Shown in pieces: positions 8,759-16,235 of a DNA stretch of 64,000 nt. Where the stretch lies: assembly GCA_036381595.1 (NCBI GenBank), contig DASVCN010000024.1, positions 114,324-178,323 on the forward strand. Reading direction: 5' to 3'. The stretch's first letter is position 1; each line of letters begins with the position of its first letter. Made by a program: the position numbers and the translations under genes. Source of the stretch: Trueperaceae bacterium. Its GTDB lineage: Bacteria; Deinococcota; Deinococci; Deinococcales; Trueperaceae. The notes beneath the pieces are model-generated. The model was not told the origin of the DNA and did not search any database. It was given only the letters and a program-made list of their open reading frames with translations.

Positions 8759-9529
8759 GATGAGGGCGACCTCGAGCAGGGTCGAGAAGTCGACCGCCGG
8801 CTGGACGAGGAAGCTCTGACGCAGTTCGTTGGGGTCCTTGGGCAGCACTTCCACGACCTCACCCAACAGCACCCCGCGCGGGAAGAGACCTCCGTAAGAG
8901 CTCGTCTCGACCAGGTCGCCCACGCTCACCGGGTCGCGTTCGATGAAGTCGATGACCCGGATCCTGCCGCCCACCTCGCCGATGGCGATGCCTTGGCCGC
9001 CGCGACCGCGAACGGTGACGCCGACCCTCGATTCGATGTCGCTTACGAGCCGCACCGAGGAGGTGCTACGACCGACCTCGGTTACCAGCCCCACCAGACC
9101 TTGCGGCGCGGTCACCGGCATGTCGGCGACTATCCCGTCCACCCTCCCCTTGCCCAGCGTCAGTCGCTGCAACACCGAACCGCTCGACACCCCGATCACC
9201 GGCGCCGTGGTTTCGACCCCAGGCGACTGATTCTCCCTGATCTGGACCACTTCCTGAAGCTGCTCCACCTGCAGCGCCAACTCCCGGTTCAGCTGCTCCA
9301 GCCTCGCCGTCTCCTCGCTGAGCTGCTCGACCCTCGCCCGAAGGTCGCTGCGGTCTGCCAGCGCCGCGAGCGCCGAGCGGAACTTCACCCCGGGACGATA
9401 GAGCATGTCGTGCGGCAACGAGACTGCGGCGCTGAGGTCGGCCGGCAACTGGCCAACCAGAGCGGTAAGCACGAAGGTGAGCAGGCCGAGGCCCACGAAC
9501 ACGTACCAGGCGCGGAAGAGGCTAGACAA
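8747..9529 (-). CDS. mreC: Rod shape-determining protein MreC
   Basis: Scaffold protein of the cell-elongation machinery, anchored in the inner membrane with a periplasmic domain. A transmembrane helix at residues 5-28 is followed by a coiled coil (RVEQLSEETARLEQLNRELALQVEQLQE) and the beta domains containing GIAIGEVGG and SVGDLVETSSYGGLFPRGVLLGEV. The start is TTG at 9529, overlapping the maf stop by eight bases with GGGGTGGAG just upstream; a longer N-terminal extension would be the maf frame and is rejected. No mreB or mreD is present here, so this maf-mreC pair is separated from the rest of the cluster or the cluster is dispersed. Confidence 0.9.
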   Translation of the reverse strand: MSSLFRAWYVFVGLGLLTFVLTALVGQLPADLSAAVSLPHDMLYRPGVKFRSALAALADRSDLRARVEQLSEETARLEQLNRELALQVEQLQEVVQIRENQSPGVETTAPVIGVSSGSVLQRLTLGKGRVDGIVADMPVTAPQGLVGLVTEVGRSTSSVRLVSDIESRVGVTVRGRGGQGIAIGEVGGRIRVIDFIERDPVSVGDLVETSSYGGLFPRGVLLGEVVEVLPKDPNELRQSFLVQPAVDFSTLLEVALISPQ

Positions 9530-10112
9530 GCTCCACCCCCAGTTGGCTGGCCAACTCCACCACGGTGGCCACCGACATGCCGACGACGTTGAAGTAGCAG
9601 CCGTCGATGTGCGGCACCAACGCCGAGCCTCGGCCCTGGATGGCGTAGCCGCCGGCCTTGTCGAGCCCCTCGCCGGTCGCCGCGTAACGGTCCATCTCGG
9701 CATCCGATAGGCGGCGGAATCGCACTCGGGTAGAGACCACCCGCTCGGCCCGGCTGCCCCTGAAGCGCAGGGCGTGGCCCGTCAAGACCTCGTGTACCCT
9801 GCCCGAGAGCCGAGCCAGGTACTCGCGGTTCTCGGCTTCGCCGGAAGGTTTGCCCAGGATCTCATGGTCCAGTACCACGACGGTGTCGGCCGCTATCACG
9901 AGGGCGGCTTCGGAAGCGGCCGCCACGGCCTCGGCCTTTGCGGCGCCCAGACGCGACACGAGCTGCTCGGGCGCCTCACCGGCCAGCGGCGTCTCGTCGA
10001 TGTCGGCCGGCCGCACGTCGAACTCCAGGCCCATACCGCGCAGTAGCTCCCGTCGACGGGGCGAGCCGCTGGCGAGGATCAGGCGAGGCAAGCTTGGAGG
10101 TCGGGGGCGCAC
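9522..10112 (-). CDS. maf: Maf-type nucleotide pyrophosphatase
   Basis: House-cleaning pyrophosphatase hydrolysing non-canonical or modified nucleoside triphosphates. The N-terminal ILASGSPRRRELL signature, VIAADTVVVLDHEILGKP, the LSGRVHEVLTG motif and DKAGGYAIQG are all present. Length 196 aa. The GTG at 10112 is used because it follows GGAGGG and brings the ASGSPRR motif to its normal distance from the N-terminus. Maf often sits beside mre genes, as here, where it overlaps mreC. Substrate class (dTTP/UTP or m7GTP type) was not determined. Confidence 0.93.
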   Translation of the reverse strand: MRPRPPSLPRLILASGSPRRRELLRGMGLEFDVRPADIDETPLAGEAPEQLVSRLGAAKAEAVAAASEAALVIAADTVVVLDHEILGKPSGEAENREYLARLSGRVHEVLTGHALRFRGSRAERVVSTRVRFRRLSDAEMDRYAATGEGLDKAGGYAIQGRGSALVPHIDGCYFNVVGMSVATVVELASQLGVELV

Positions 10113-10182
10113 GCCCTCCACTCTACCCCGCTCTCCGCGACCCCGGGAATCGAGAACTTCTCTCGTTCCCGTCGGGACGGGA

Positions 10183-10188
10183 TAGACT
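10183..10188 (+). promoter_or_regulatory. -10 box for leaderless bcp transcript
   Basis: TAGACT ends five bases before the ATG of bcp, and no Shine-Dalgarno is present between them. This is the TANNNT layout of leaderless genes. No convincing -35. Confidence 0.5.
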
Positions 10189-10193
10189 TGGGC

Positions 10194-10658
10194 ATGCCAA
10201 CGGAAGTGTCGAGCGGCGAGGCCGCACCAACGTTCGAGAAGGAGTCGACGCACGGGGTCCAGCGTCTCGAGGATTACCGGGGCCAGTGGGTCGTCCTCTA
10301 CTTCTACCCGAAAGACGAGACGCCGGGCTGCACCGCCGAGGCTTGCGATTTCCGTGACGCCCTGCCCGGGATGGACGCGGTAGTCCTGGGCGTCTCCCCT
10401 GATCCCCTCGAGAGCCACCGGCAGTTCCAGGAGAACCACAGCCTTCCCTTCCCGCTGATAACCGACGAAGACCACTCCCTGGCCGAGGCTTACGGCGCCT
10501 GGGGCGAGAAGCAGATCTACGGCCAGACGGTAGTGGGCGTTATTCGCTCCACATTCATCATCGATCCCCAGGGTCGGATCGCCGAAGCGATGCGCAACGT
10601 CAAGGCTACGGGCCATGTCGAGCGGGTGCGCAAGCGGTTGGCAGTCCTGCAGAAGTGA
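10194..10658 (+). CDS. bcp: Thioredoxin-dependent peroxiredoxin (Bcp/PrxQ)
   Basis: Reduces hydrogen peroxide and organic hydroperoxides in the cytoplasm using thioredoxin. The motif PKDETPGCTAEACDFRD carries both the peroxidatic Cys (PGC) and, five residues on, the resolving Cys, as in the atypical two-Cys PrxQ group. Length 154 aa is typical. The ATG at 10194 is preferred over a TTG two codons upstream because of the TAGACT box. The stop overlaps the GTG of rpiA (GTGA). Confidence 0.95.
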   Translation: MPTEVSSGEAAPTFEKESTHGVQRLEDYRGQWVVLYFYPKDETPGCTAEACDFRDALPGMDAVVLGVSPDPLESHRQFQENHSLPFPLITDEDHSLAEAYGAWGEKQIYGQTVVGVIRSTFIIDPQGRIAEAMRNVKATGHVERVRKRLAVLQK

Positions 10659-11353
10659 CCGAGACCGCCGCCGCTCCCGAAGCACAGAAACGGGCGGCCG
10701 CGCTGGCCGCCCTCGACCTGGTCGAGAACGACACGGTCGTCGGGCTGGGTACCGGGAGCACGGCCCGCTACCTCATCGAGGAGTTGGGCAGCAGACTCGA
10801 GACGGGGCTTCTGAGCGGGGTGCGCGGAGTCGCCACTTCACGGACGAGCGAGGAGCTGGCGAGCGCCTGTGGCATCCCGCTGGTGGAGCTACCCGCCGAA
10901 GAAATACCATTGGCGATCGACGGGATGGACGAAGTCGACGACCGGCTGCGCGCGATAAAGGGCCTGGGTGGAGCGTTGACACGCGAGAAGGTGGTGGCTT
11001 CGGCGGCCCAACGGTTCGTGCTCATCGGCGACGCGAGCAAGCTCGTCGTACAGCTGGCGCGAGCTACGCCGATACCCGTGGAGGTCCTGGAGTTCGGGCG
11101 AAACCGCACCGAGCGCCTGCTCGAACGGCTCGGGCTCGAGCCGCGGCTGAGGCTCCGCAAGGGACAGCCGTTCACCTCCGACAACGGCAATCCGGTGCTC
11201 GACTGTTCGGTCGTCGCGACTACCGACCTGGAGGGCCTGGCTGCGGAGATCAAGGCGCTGCCGGGTGTCGTCGAGCATGGTCTCTTCCTCGAGCAGGCGA
11301 GTCTCGCGATCGTTGCCGGCGAGGACAGGGTCACGGAGTTGCGGCGCGCGTGA
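10655..11353 (+). CDS. rpiA: Ribose-5-phosphate isomerase A
   Basis: Interconverts ribose-5-phosphate and ribulose-5-phosphate in the pentose phosphate pathway. Diagnostic segments: VVGLGTGSTARYLIEEL near residue 28, AIDGMDEVDDRLRAIKGLGGALTREK with the catalytic Asp and Lys region, and SDNGNPVLDC towards the C-terminus. Length 232 aa is normal. The GTG start is embedded in the bcp stop, so the two are coupled. Confidence 0.96.
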   Translation: MTETAAAPEAQKRAAALAALDLVENDTVVGLGTGSTARYLIEELGSRLETGLLSGVRGVATSRTSEELASACGIPLVELPAEEIPLAIDGMDEVDDRLRAIKGLGGALTREKVVASAAQRFVLIGDASKLVVQLARATPIPVEVLEFGRNRTERLLERLGLEPRLRLRKGQPFTSDNGNPVLDCSVVATTDLEGLAAEIKALPGVVEHGLFLEQASLAIVAGEDRVTELRRA

Positions 11354-11408
11354 GCAGGAAGCGCGGGCCTCTTCGCCCCGACGGTGCGAGCCACTCGGAG
11401 GAGTGCCG

Positions 11409-11771
11409 TTGATAGTCTCCGTGGGCCTCGACGTCATCGAGCTGGTGCGCATCAAGAGGATCTGGCAGCGCCACCCCAAGCGCTTCCTCTACCGGCACTT
11501 CACCCCCGAGGAGATCACCTTCTGCCGCTCCAAGGCCGACCCGCTCCCCTCGATCGCGGCGCGCTTCGCAGCCAAGGAAGCTTTCCAGAAGTGCTGGTTC
11601 GAGAACCACGGGTGGCAGGACGTTTGGGTGGTGCGGGAGGGGATGAAGCCCAAGCTGGCGTTCGCACCCGACATCGCCAGGGTGATCGAGGAGCAGGGGC
11701 TGGTCGTGCACCTCTCGTTGACCCACTCGCGCGACCATGCCGCCGCGGTAGTGGTCCTGGAGAAACCGTAG
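11409..11771 (+). CDS. acpS: Holo-[acyl-carrier-protein] synthase
   Basis: Transfers 4'-phosphopantetheine from CoA to apo-ACP. The 120-aa protein begins MIVSVGLDVIELVRI, and has RFAAKEAFQKC with the magnesium-binding Asp/Glu pair (D8 and the E of AAKEA) and a C-terminal SLTHSRDHAAAVVV. The TTG start at 11409 places the motif correctly and lies six bases after GGAGGA; a GTG two codons earlier abuts that site. Probably the last gene of bcp-rpiA-acpS; a strong terminator follows. Confidence 0.92.
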   Translation: MIVSVGLDVIELVRIKRIWQRHPKRFLYRHFTPEEITFCRSKADPLPSIAARFAAKEAFQKCWFENHGWQDVWVVREGMKPKLAFAPDIARVIEEQGLVVHLSLTHSRDHAAAVVVLEKP

Positions 11772-11801
11772 GTGAGTGACTGCCGACGGCGAACGCGAAG
11801 C

Positions 11802-11835
11802 GGGGGGACGCGCCGTGGCGCGTCCCCCCGTCGTT
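11802..11835. terminator. Bidirectional terminator between acpS and ldrP-like gene
   Basis: Perfect stem GGGGGGACGCG/CGCGTCCCCCC with a six-base loop (11802-11829) between two convergent genes, followed on plus by GTCGTTCC. The T tract is weak but the stem is very stable. Confidence 0.75.
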
Positions 11836-11863
11836 CCCTCGACCCGGTTCGGCAGGTCGCGGT

Positions 11864-12520
11864 CTAGAAGCCGTCCGCGATCGCCTGCAGCTCGAGGGAG
11901 TCGAGCAGGGTGATGCTCCTGTAGCCGGACTCGATCAACCCTTCGGAGCGCAACTCGGTGATGATCTTCGACACGCTCTCGCGAGTGCTCGCGGTGCCCT
12001 CGGCGATCAGCTCGTGAGTAGCCGAGATCACGAACCTGCCGGCCTCGTCCTTGGCAGCGAGCGGCGTATCGGCCAGCTTTATCAGGTACCGCGCCACCCG
12101 CTGCCGCAGGTCGCCGGTCTGCAGGTGATACTCGTAATCCATCAGCCGCTGCATCTGCTTGGAGAGCGACTGGGTAATGGTCATGAGGTCGGAGTGGTTG
12201 ATCATCTCTGGATCGATCGCCTCGATCTGGGCGTTGGTGAGGGCCTCGGCTATCTCCTCGCGTTGACCGTGCATGAATGCCTCCTCACCGAAGAAGTCCC
12301 CCGGCATGACGTGGCGTACCGTCAGGACCCGCCCCTCGGGCGTCATCCTCGTGATTCGGATCAGACCGTCACGGACGCGGAACACCGATTGCGCCGCATC
12401 GCCGCTGTGATAGAGCGTCTGCTTCCGTTGGAAGCTCAGCGTTTGCGTTGGCGCCTCCAGCATCCCCTCGACCGGCGCCTGATCCTGTTGCCCCCCGATT
12501 TCGTTGAACATCGTATTCAT
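11864..12520 (-). CDS. CRP/FNR-family regulator, LdrP-like
   Basis: A 218-aa CRP-fold activator: cyclic-nucleotide-binding-like beta barrel (VRHVMPGDFFGEEAFMHG, residues ~75-92), long dimerisation helix (QMQRLMDYEYHLQTGDLRQRVARYLIKLADTP) and a winged HTH with the recognition segment ASTRESVSKIITELRSEGLI. From memory it closely resembles T. thermophilus TTHB099/LdrP, the activator under control of LitR that switches on carotenoid and photolyase genes without cAMP. Here too it is immediately downstream of a LitR-like gene on the same strand, which supports the match. AGGAGG sits nine bases before its ATG. Target genes are not in this window. Confidence 0.85.
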   Translation of the reverse strand: MNTMFNEIGGQQDQAPVEGMLEAPTQTLSFQRKQTLYHSGDAAQSVFRVRDGLIRITRMTPEGRVLTVRHVMPGDFFGEEAFMHGQREEIAEALTNAQIEAIDPEMINHSDLMTITQSLSKQMQRLMDYEYHLQTGDLRQRVARYLIKLADTPLAAKDEAGRFVISATHELIAEGTASTRESVSKIITELRSEGLIESGYRSITLLDSLELQAIADGF

Positions 12521-12533
12521 TAGTCCCCGCCTC

Positions 12534-12638
12534 CTAATAGTTGAAGTCGTTCCGTACCTGGTCGTCGTCGTACGCCGTCAGCTCATGGCCCTCCTCCAGG
12601 GGGACGAGCGAGATCGAAGACAGTGCCGAAGGGGGCAT
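12534..12638 (-). CDS. Small ORF overlapping the 12583-12654 ORF, acidic 34-aa product
   Basis: ATG at 12638 reads a 34-codon ORF whose product ends in an acidic tail (EEGHELTAYDDDQVRNDFNY). It lies one frame off the ORF starting at 12654 and stops two bases before the AGGAGG of the downstream CRP gene. It has no Shine-Dalgarno of its own. Its protein-like composition suggests either that it is the continuation of the 12654 ORF through a frameshift or assembly indel in a run of five C (12631-12635 region), or a translationally coupled peptide. Function unknown. Confidence 0.35.
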   Translation of the reverse strand: MPPSALSSISLVPLEEGHELTAYDDDQVRNDFNY

Positions 12639-12654
12639 GGATAACGTCGTTCAT
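12583..12654 (-). CDS. Tiny ORF coupled to the MerR-like gene, 23 aa
   Basis: Starts at ATG 12654, overlapping the TGA of the MerR-like gene (ATGA) and preceded by a strong CCAGGAGG six bases upstream. It encodes MNDVIHAPFGTVFDLARPPG and three more residues. The initiation signal is better than that of most genes here, yet the product is very short and unlike any family I know. If one base were removed or skipped near the C5 tract the product would be about 42 aa and end in the acidic sequence of the overlapping ORF. Confidence 0.4.
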   Translation of the reverse strand: MNDVIHAPFGTVFDLARPPGGGP

Positions 12655-13538
12655 CGCGCCTCCTGGCCGTGAAGGCGCTGGCGCAGCCGCTGGAGCGCCT
12701 GGGCGATGTCGCCGCCCAGGTACTCGCCGCCCACGGCCTCGGCGGCGTCCGGGAAACGGTCGAAAGCCCCTCCGCCGAGGCCGAGGAGCGGCGCCACGCC
12801 AACCAGATAGCCGCGGTCGCGCTCCAGCCGTTCCAGTGACTCATCGGTGGTGGCCGAGATCAGCACCGCAACTGGGCGGAGCCGCTGCGCGAACATCGCC
12901 AGGTCGGGCAGCTGCAGAGCGTCCCCGGTGTAGTAGGCGCGCAGGCCGGCACGGCGCAGCATCAGCATGAGCGTGACCGCGCCGAGTTCGTGACGATCAT
13001 CGGGTGCGGCGGCCACCGCGACCGCAGCCGCGCCACGGGGCAGCGGAGCCTGGTCTGCGAGCGCCAGGAGCCGCCCCTGAAGGTAGCCCGCAGCGTAGCT
13101 CAGCACGGCTGACTCGACCGAGCCCTGCTGCCACAGTTCGTCCAGTCGCCGCAGGCTTCCAGGGATCAGTTGCAGCACCACGACGTCGAGCGGGTGCAGG
13201 CTGTGGGCTTCGCTCAGGAGTCGGCGCGCGCCCTCCTCCTCGAGACCTACGAGCGCCGCGACGAGCTCGTCCTGGAGCTGGCGGACGGGTCGCGCGCCTC
13301 CGCCCATGGGCATCAAGCCACGCACCAGTTCGGCCGCTCTCGACGCCGGGATGCCTTCGGCGATGTGGCGTTTCATGGCGTCGATATGACCGAGGTCCAG
13401 TTCGCTGTACAGCCGGTATCCGGACTCGGAACGTTGCGGCTTGGGGAACCCGTAGCGGCGCTCCCACTGCCGCAAGGTGCTGCCCGGCACCTTGGTACGT
13501 TCCTCTACCTCGTTGACCGTGTACTTGCCTCGGTTCAT
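12651..13538 (-). CDS. Cobalamin-binding MerR-family regulator, LitR/CarH-like
   Basis: A 295-aa protein with an N-terminal MerR DNA-binding domain (KYTVNEVEERTKVPGSTLRQWERRYGFPKP, residues 5-34), a helical bundle, and a C-terminal B12-binding Rossmann domain with DRHELGA (His183, equivalent to the cobalamin lower-ligand His177 of CarH). Trp136 (CarH Trp131) is kept. The residues tied to the light response in Thermus CarH are changed: His132 is Gln137, Glu141 is Leu146 and His142 is Ser147. It probably represses its own promoter, whose start site carries 11-bp direct repeats. Downstream are a tiny ORF and the LdrP-like gene, overlapping or closely spaced. It may sense cobalamin, or a different cue, rather than light. 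Confidence 0.88.
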   Translation of the reverse strand: MNRGKYTVNEVEERTKVPGSTLRQWERRYGFPKPQRSESGYRLYSELDLGHIDAMKRHIAEGIPASRAAELVRGLMPMGGGARPVRQLQDELVAALVGLEEEGARRLLSEAHSLHPLDVVVLQLIPGSLRRLDELWQQGSVESAVLSYAAGYLQGRLLALADQAPLPRGAAAVAVAAAPDDRHELGAVTLMLMLRRAGLRAYYTGDALQLPDLAMFAQRLRPVAVLISATTDESLERLERDRGYLVGVAPLLGLGGGAFDRFPDAAEAVGGEYLGGDIAQALQRLRQRLHGQEAR

Positions 13539-13587
13539 ACGAATAGGCGTCCCCCCGACCGCCAACGTACCGACCGCTTGCGACGTA

Positions 13588-13606
13588 GCTGTACAACTCC
13601 TGTACA
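13588..13606 (-). promoter_or_regulatory. Operator: two 11-bp direct repeats with TGTACA cores
   Basis: TGTACA occurs at 13590-13595 and 13601-13606, exactly 11 bp apart with the same following bases (TGTACAACTCC unit on plus). It lies just downstream of the -10 box, over the predicted transcription start of the MerR-like gene. CarH-type repressors bind 11-bp direct repeats, so this is the likely autoregulatory site. Confidence 0.75.
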
Positions 13607-13618
13607 ACCTTCTAGGCG

Positions 13619-13648
13619 ATTATAGAGAGCCGGATCGCATTGTGTCAA
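13619..13648 (-). promoter_or_regulatory. Consensus sigma70-type promoter of the litR-like operon
   Basis: On the minus strand: TTGACA (13648-13643), 18-bp spacer, TATAAT (13624-13619). Both hexamers are perfect consensus, unlike any other promoter seen in this window, which fits a strong promoter held off by a repressor bound at the TGTACA repeats immediately downstream. Confidence 0.88.
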
Positions 13649-13754
13649 GATGCATAAACGCCGTCCCAGATTAGTAAAATGAGCGCCAGATGATAGCTGG
13701 GCCGATTAACGCGCTCAGGATACGGTGCCGGTTCACACGATCCCCGACAGATCC

Positions 13755-13772
13755 TTGGACGGAACCTGTACA
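13755..13772 (+). promoter_or_regulatory. Possible extra operator half-site upstream of rnhA
   Basis: A third TGTACA (13767-13772) followed by ACTC as in the other repeats, with a degenerate TGGACG 11 bp before it. It lies about 160 bp from the main operator and 37 bp before rnhA. It could give cooperative binding or mean that rnhA is in the same regulon. Confidence 0.4.
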
Positions 13773-13808
13773 ACTCTTCCCGGTGGCGCGCGGGGTAGCA
13801 TCGGCGCC

Positions 13809-14288
13809 ATGGCTCGCAAGCACGTCATCATCTACACCGACGGCTCCTGCGAAACGCAGACGGGCGACGGCGGCTGGGGATTCCTGCTCGTCTACGGCGA
13901 CGTCAGACGACGCGCCAGCGGCTTCGAGGCGAACACCACCAACAACCGGATGGAGTTGACCGGGGCGGTCCGGGCTCTCGAAGCGCTTTCGGAACCGTGT
14001 CGCGCGACGATCGTTACCGACAGCCAGTACCTCAAGAAGGCATTCACCGATGGCTGGTTGGACAAGTGGCTACGGAACGGTTGGCGCACCGCCGGCAAAC
14101 AGCCTGTCAAGAATCAGGACCTGTGGCAACGTCTGCTCGAGCTCACCAAGATCCACGAAGTGCGCTGGGAGTGGACCCGCGGGCACGCCGGTCATGCCGA
14201 GAACGAGGCGGTCGACGACCTGGCGCTTACGGCCAGGCGGAGCCGCAAGGGGCTAGATGAGACCTACCGGAGCCAGAACGGTCGCTAG
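13809..14288 (+). CDS. rnhA: Ribonuclease HI
   Basis: Cleaves RNA in RNA-DNA hybrids. The four metal-binding acidic residues are in place: Asp11 (IIYTDGSC), Glu49 (NRMELTGA), Asp71 (TDSQYL) and Asp136 (NEAVDDLA), with the flexible-loop His in RGHAGHAEN. A basic KWLRNGW handle region is present. Length 159 aa is normal. The ATG at 13809 begins the family N-terminus; the longer frame from 13725 is not conserved. Confidence 0.96.
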   Translation: MARKHVIIYTDGSCETQTGDGGWGFLLVYGDVRRRASGFEANTTNNRMELTGAVRALEALSEPCRATIVTDSQYLKKAFTDGWLDKWLRNGWRTAGKQPVKNQDLWQRLLELTKIHEVRWEWTRGHAGHAENEAVDDLALTARRSRKGLDETYRSQNGR

Positions 14289-14335
14289 CCGAGATACCTG
14301 AGATCGACCGATCGAGAAACGGAGGATCCTCGCAG

Positions 14336-15475
14336 CTACTCTTGGCCGGGCTCGCCGGCCAGGCGGGCCAGCAGCCCGGTGAGCGCTCGGTAACCCACCT
14401 CCAGCGATGGTCGTTCCAGCCACTCGCTCATGCGGTGGGCGTCCCCACCCGCGTAGACGCCGAACGCGATCGCCGGGATGCCGGCCGCCATCGCTACATT
14501 CGCGTCCGTCGAGCTGGCGGCCGCACCCCCCTCGATCGATACCGCGGCCAGCGCCTCCTGAGCCATGGAGACCAGGCGCCGGTTGTCGACGGTGGCAGCC
14601 GGCCTGTCCCCTACCTTCTCGATCGTGACGTCTACGCGGTGCCGCCGGGCCGCTTTGTGGAAGCGTGCGAGAGCGTCCCGTTCGAGTTCGTCCAGCGCGC
14701 TCGAGTCGACGCTCCGCAGGTCGAGGTTGAAACCGGCTCGCTGGGCTATGGCGTTGACGCCCGTGCCGCCCCAGACCTGGCCGATGTTGTACGACGAGCG
14801 GGGTTGCCGGGACACCTTGAGCGCCTCGAGAGAGGCCACCATCGCCCCTAGCGCGTGGACCGCGCTGGGTGCCGGGAAGTCGCCCCAGGAGTGGCCCCCC
14901 TGAGCCGTCAGCTCGACCCGGAACCGCTTCGAGCCCACCGCCACGTCGACGATCGTGCTCAGGTGGCCGTCGATCGCCACCACGAAGTCGAACTCGTCGC
15001 CGCGCTCCTCGACGAGCGAACGGGCGCCCCTCAGGTCGCCCAGGCCCTCCTCTCCGACCGTGGCCGCCGCCGTGATCCTCGGCAACCGCAAACCGGCGCT
15101 TCGTCGCTCGCGCAGCAGGTAGGTGAGCAGGGCGAGGCTGGCGCTGTTGTCGCCGATGCCGGGGGCGCTCCAGCGCGTTCCCTGCCTCCTCACCGTCACA
15201 TCCACCTCGGCAGAGAACACGGTGTCGAGATGCGCTGCCAGGAGCACCCGCGGGCCTTCGCCCCCCGGCACCTCGGCGACTACGTTGCCCACCCCATCGC
15301 TGGTCGGTTCGAGGCCCGCCTCCCGCCACATGCGAGTCACTAGCGCTGCCCGCCGCTCCTCTTCGAAGGTAGGCGCAGGGGTCTGGCAGATCTCGATCAG
15401 GAGCCGGCCCAGCAGGTCCTCGGCGACCGGATGCCCGTCCTCCCTTACGCTCTGACCGCTCCCCGAACCGCTCAC
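14336..15475 (-). CDS. M20-family metallopeptidase
   Basis: A 379-aa zinc exopeptidase-type protein. Metal ligands are visible in [10 protein letters not shown] (His and the following Asp), [12 protein letters not shown] (bridging Asp) and the general base pair in [14 protein letters not shown] dimerisation domain insert contains [11 protein letters not shown], and a C-terminal His lies in [10 protein letters not shown]. It resembles peptidase T/tripeptidase-like or acetylated-peptide deacylases of family M20; the substrate is not clear. The GTG start overlaps the stop of the upstream response regulator (GTGA). Confidence 0.85.
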   Translation of the reverse strand: MSGSGSGQSVREDGHPVAEDLLGRLLIEICQTPAPTFEEERRAALVTRMWREAGLEPTSDGVGNVVAEVPGGEGPRVLLAAHLDTVFSAEVDVTVRRQGTRWSAPGIGDNSASLALLTYLLRERRSAGLRLPRITAAATVGEEGLGDLRGARSLVEERGDEFDFVVAIDGHLSTIVDVAVGSKRFRVELTAQGGHSWGDFPAPSAVHALGAMVASLEALKVSRQPRSSYNIGQVWGGTGVNAIAQRAGFNLDLRSVDSSALDELERDALARFHKAARRHRVDVTIEKVGDRPAATVDNRRLVSMAQEALAAVSIEGGAAASSTDANVAMAAGIPAIAFGVYAGGDAHRMSEWLERPSLEVGYRALTGLLARLAGEPGQE

Positions 15476-16158
15476 GACTGGTCGCGAAGACTGGCGATCC
15501 CCTCACGGAGGGCGTAGAGAGCCGCTTCGGTGCGGTTGTTGAGCCTCAGCTTCGAGAAGATCTCGGAGAGCCTGTTTCGAACCGTCTTCTCACTGACGTC
15601 CAGAGCGTGGGCGATCTCCTGGTTCGATGCGCCCTTCGCCACCAGGCGGAGGATGTCGGCCTCGCGCTCGGTGAGGCCGCTGATCTTGTGCTCGGGGTGC
15701 TCCGGCAACTCGCCGAACTTGTGGAACTCGTCGAGGACCGACACGGCGAGTTCCGGGCTCAGCAGGGTCTCTCCGTCGGCTACCTTCCTGACCGCCGCGA
15801 TGAGCTCGTCGGCCCCGGAGTCCTTGAGGAGGTACCCCTTGGCGCCGGCCTTTATGGCCTCGAATACGTAGCGGTCCTGGCGGTACATGGTCAGGATGAT
15901 GACCTTGGCCGCCGGCCACTCGCCCAGTATCTCCTTTGTCGCCGCTACCCCATCCAGCTCCGGCATCTGGATGTCCATCAGGATGACGTCCGGCTTCACC
16001 TGGAGGGCGTGTCTCACCGCCTCCCGGCCGGTGGCCGCCTCCCCGGCGATGCGCAGACCCTCCTCCGTCTCGAGGATGCTCCTCACCCCCTGACGGAACA
16101 TGGCGTGGTCGTCGCACAGCAGGAGTCGTGTCACTCGGTCATGGTAGCGCATCATCAC
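15472..16158 (-). CDS. NarL/FixJ-family response regulator
   Basis: A 228-aa two-domain regulator. The receiver domain has the acidic pair [13 protein letters not shown], phospho-acceptor Asp62 in [12 protein letters not shown], the switch Thr in ILTMYRQD and the Lys of [12 protein letters not shown]. The C-terminal LuxR-type HTH is [43 protein letters not shown]. No histidine kinase is adjacent, so it is an orphan here. The first of three starts is GTG at 16158; a GTG at 16134 would also keep the whole receiver domain. It is coupled to the M20 peptidase downstream. Confidence 0.93.
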   Translation of the reverse strand: MMMRYHDRVTRLLLCDDHAMFRQGVRSILETEEGLRIAGEAATGREAVRHALQVKPDVILMDIQMPELDGVAATKEILGEWPAAKVIILTMYRQDRYVFEAIKAGAKGYLLKDSGADELIAAVRKVADGETLLSPELAVSVLDEFHKFGELPEHPEHKISGLTEREADILRLVAKGASNQEIAHALDVSEKTVRNRLSEIFSKLRLNNRTEAALYALREGIASLRDQS

Positions 16159-16235
16159 GTGCTAACGTGACCGTGCAGCCGGCCGGCACGCGGAATCTAT
16201 TTCGGGCGCCCGCCGGCTGCGCTGGAGGGTTTTCG

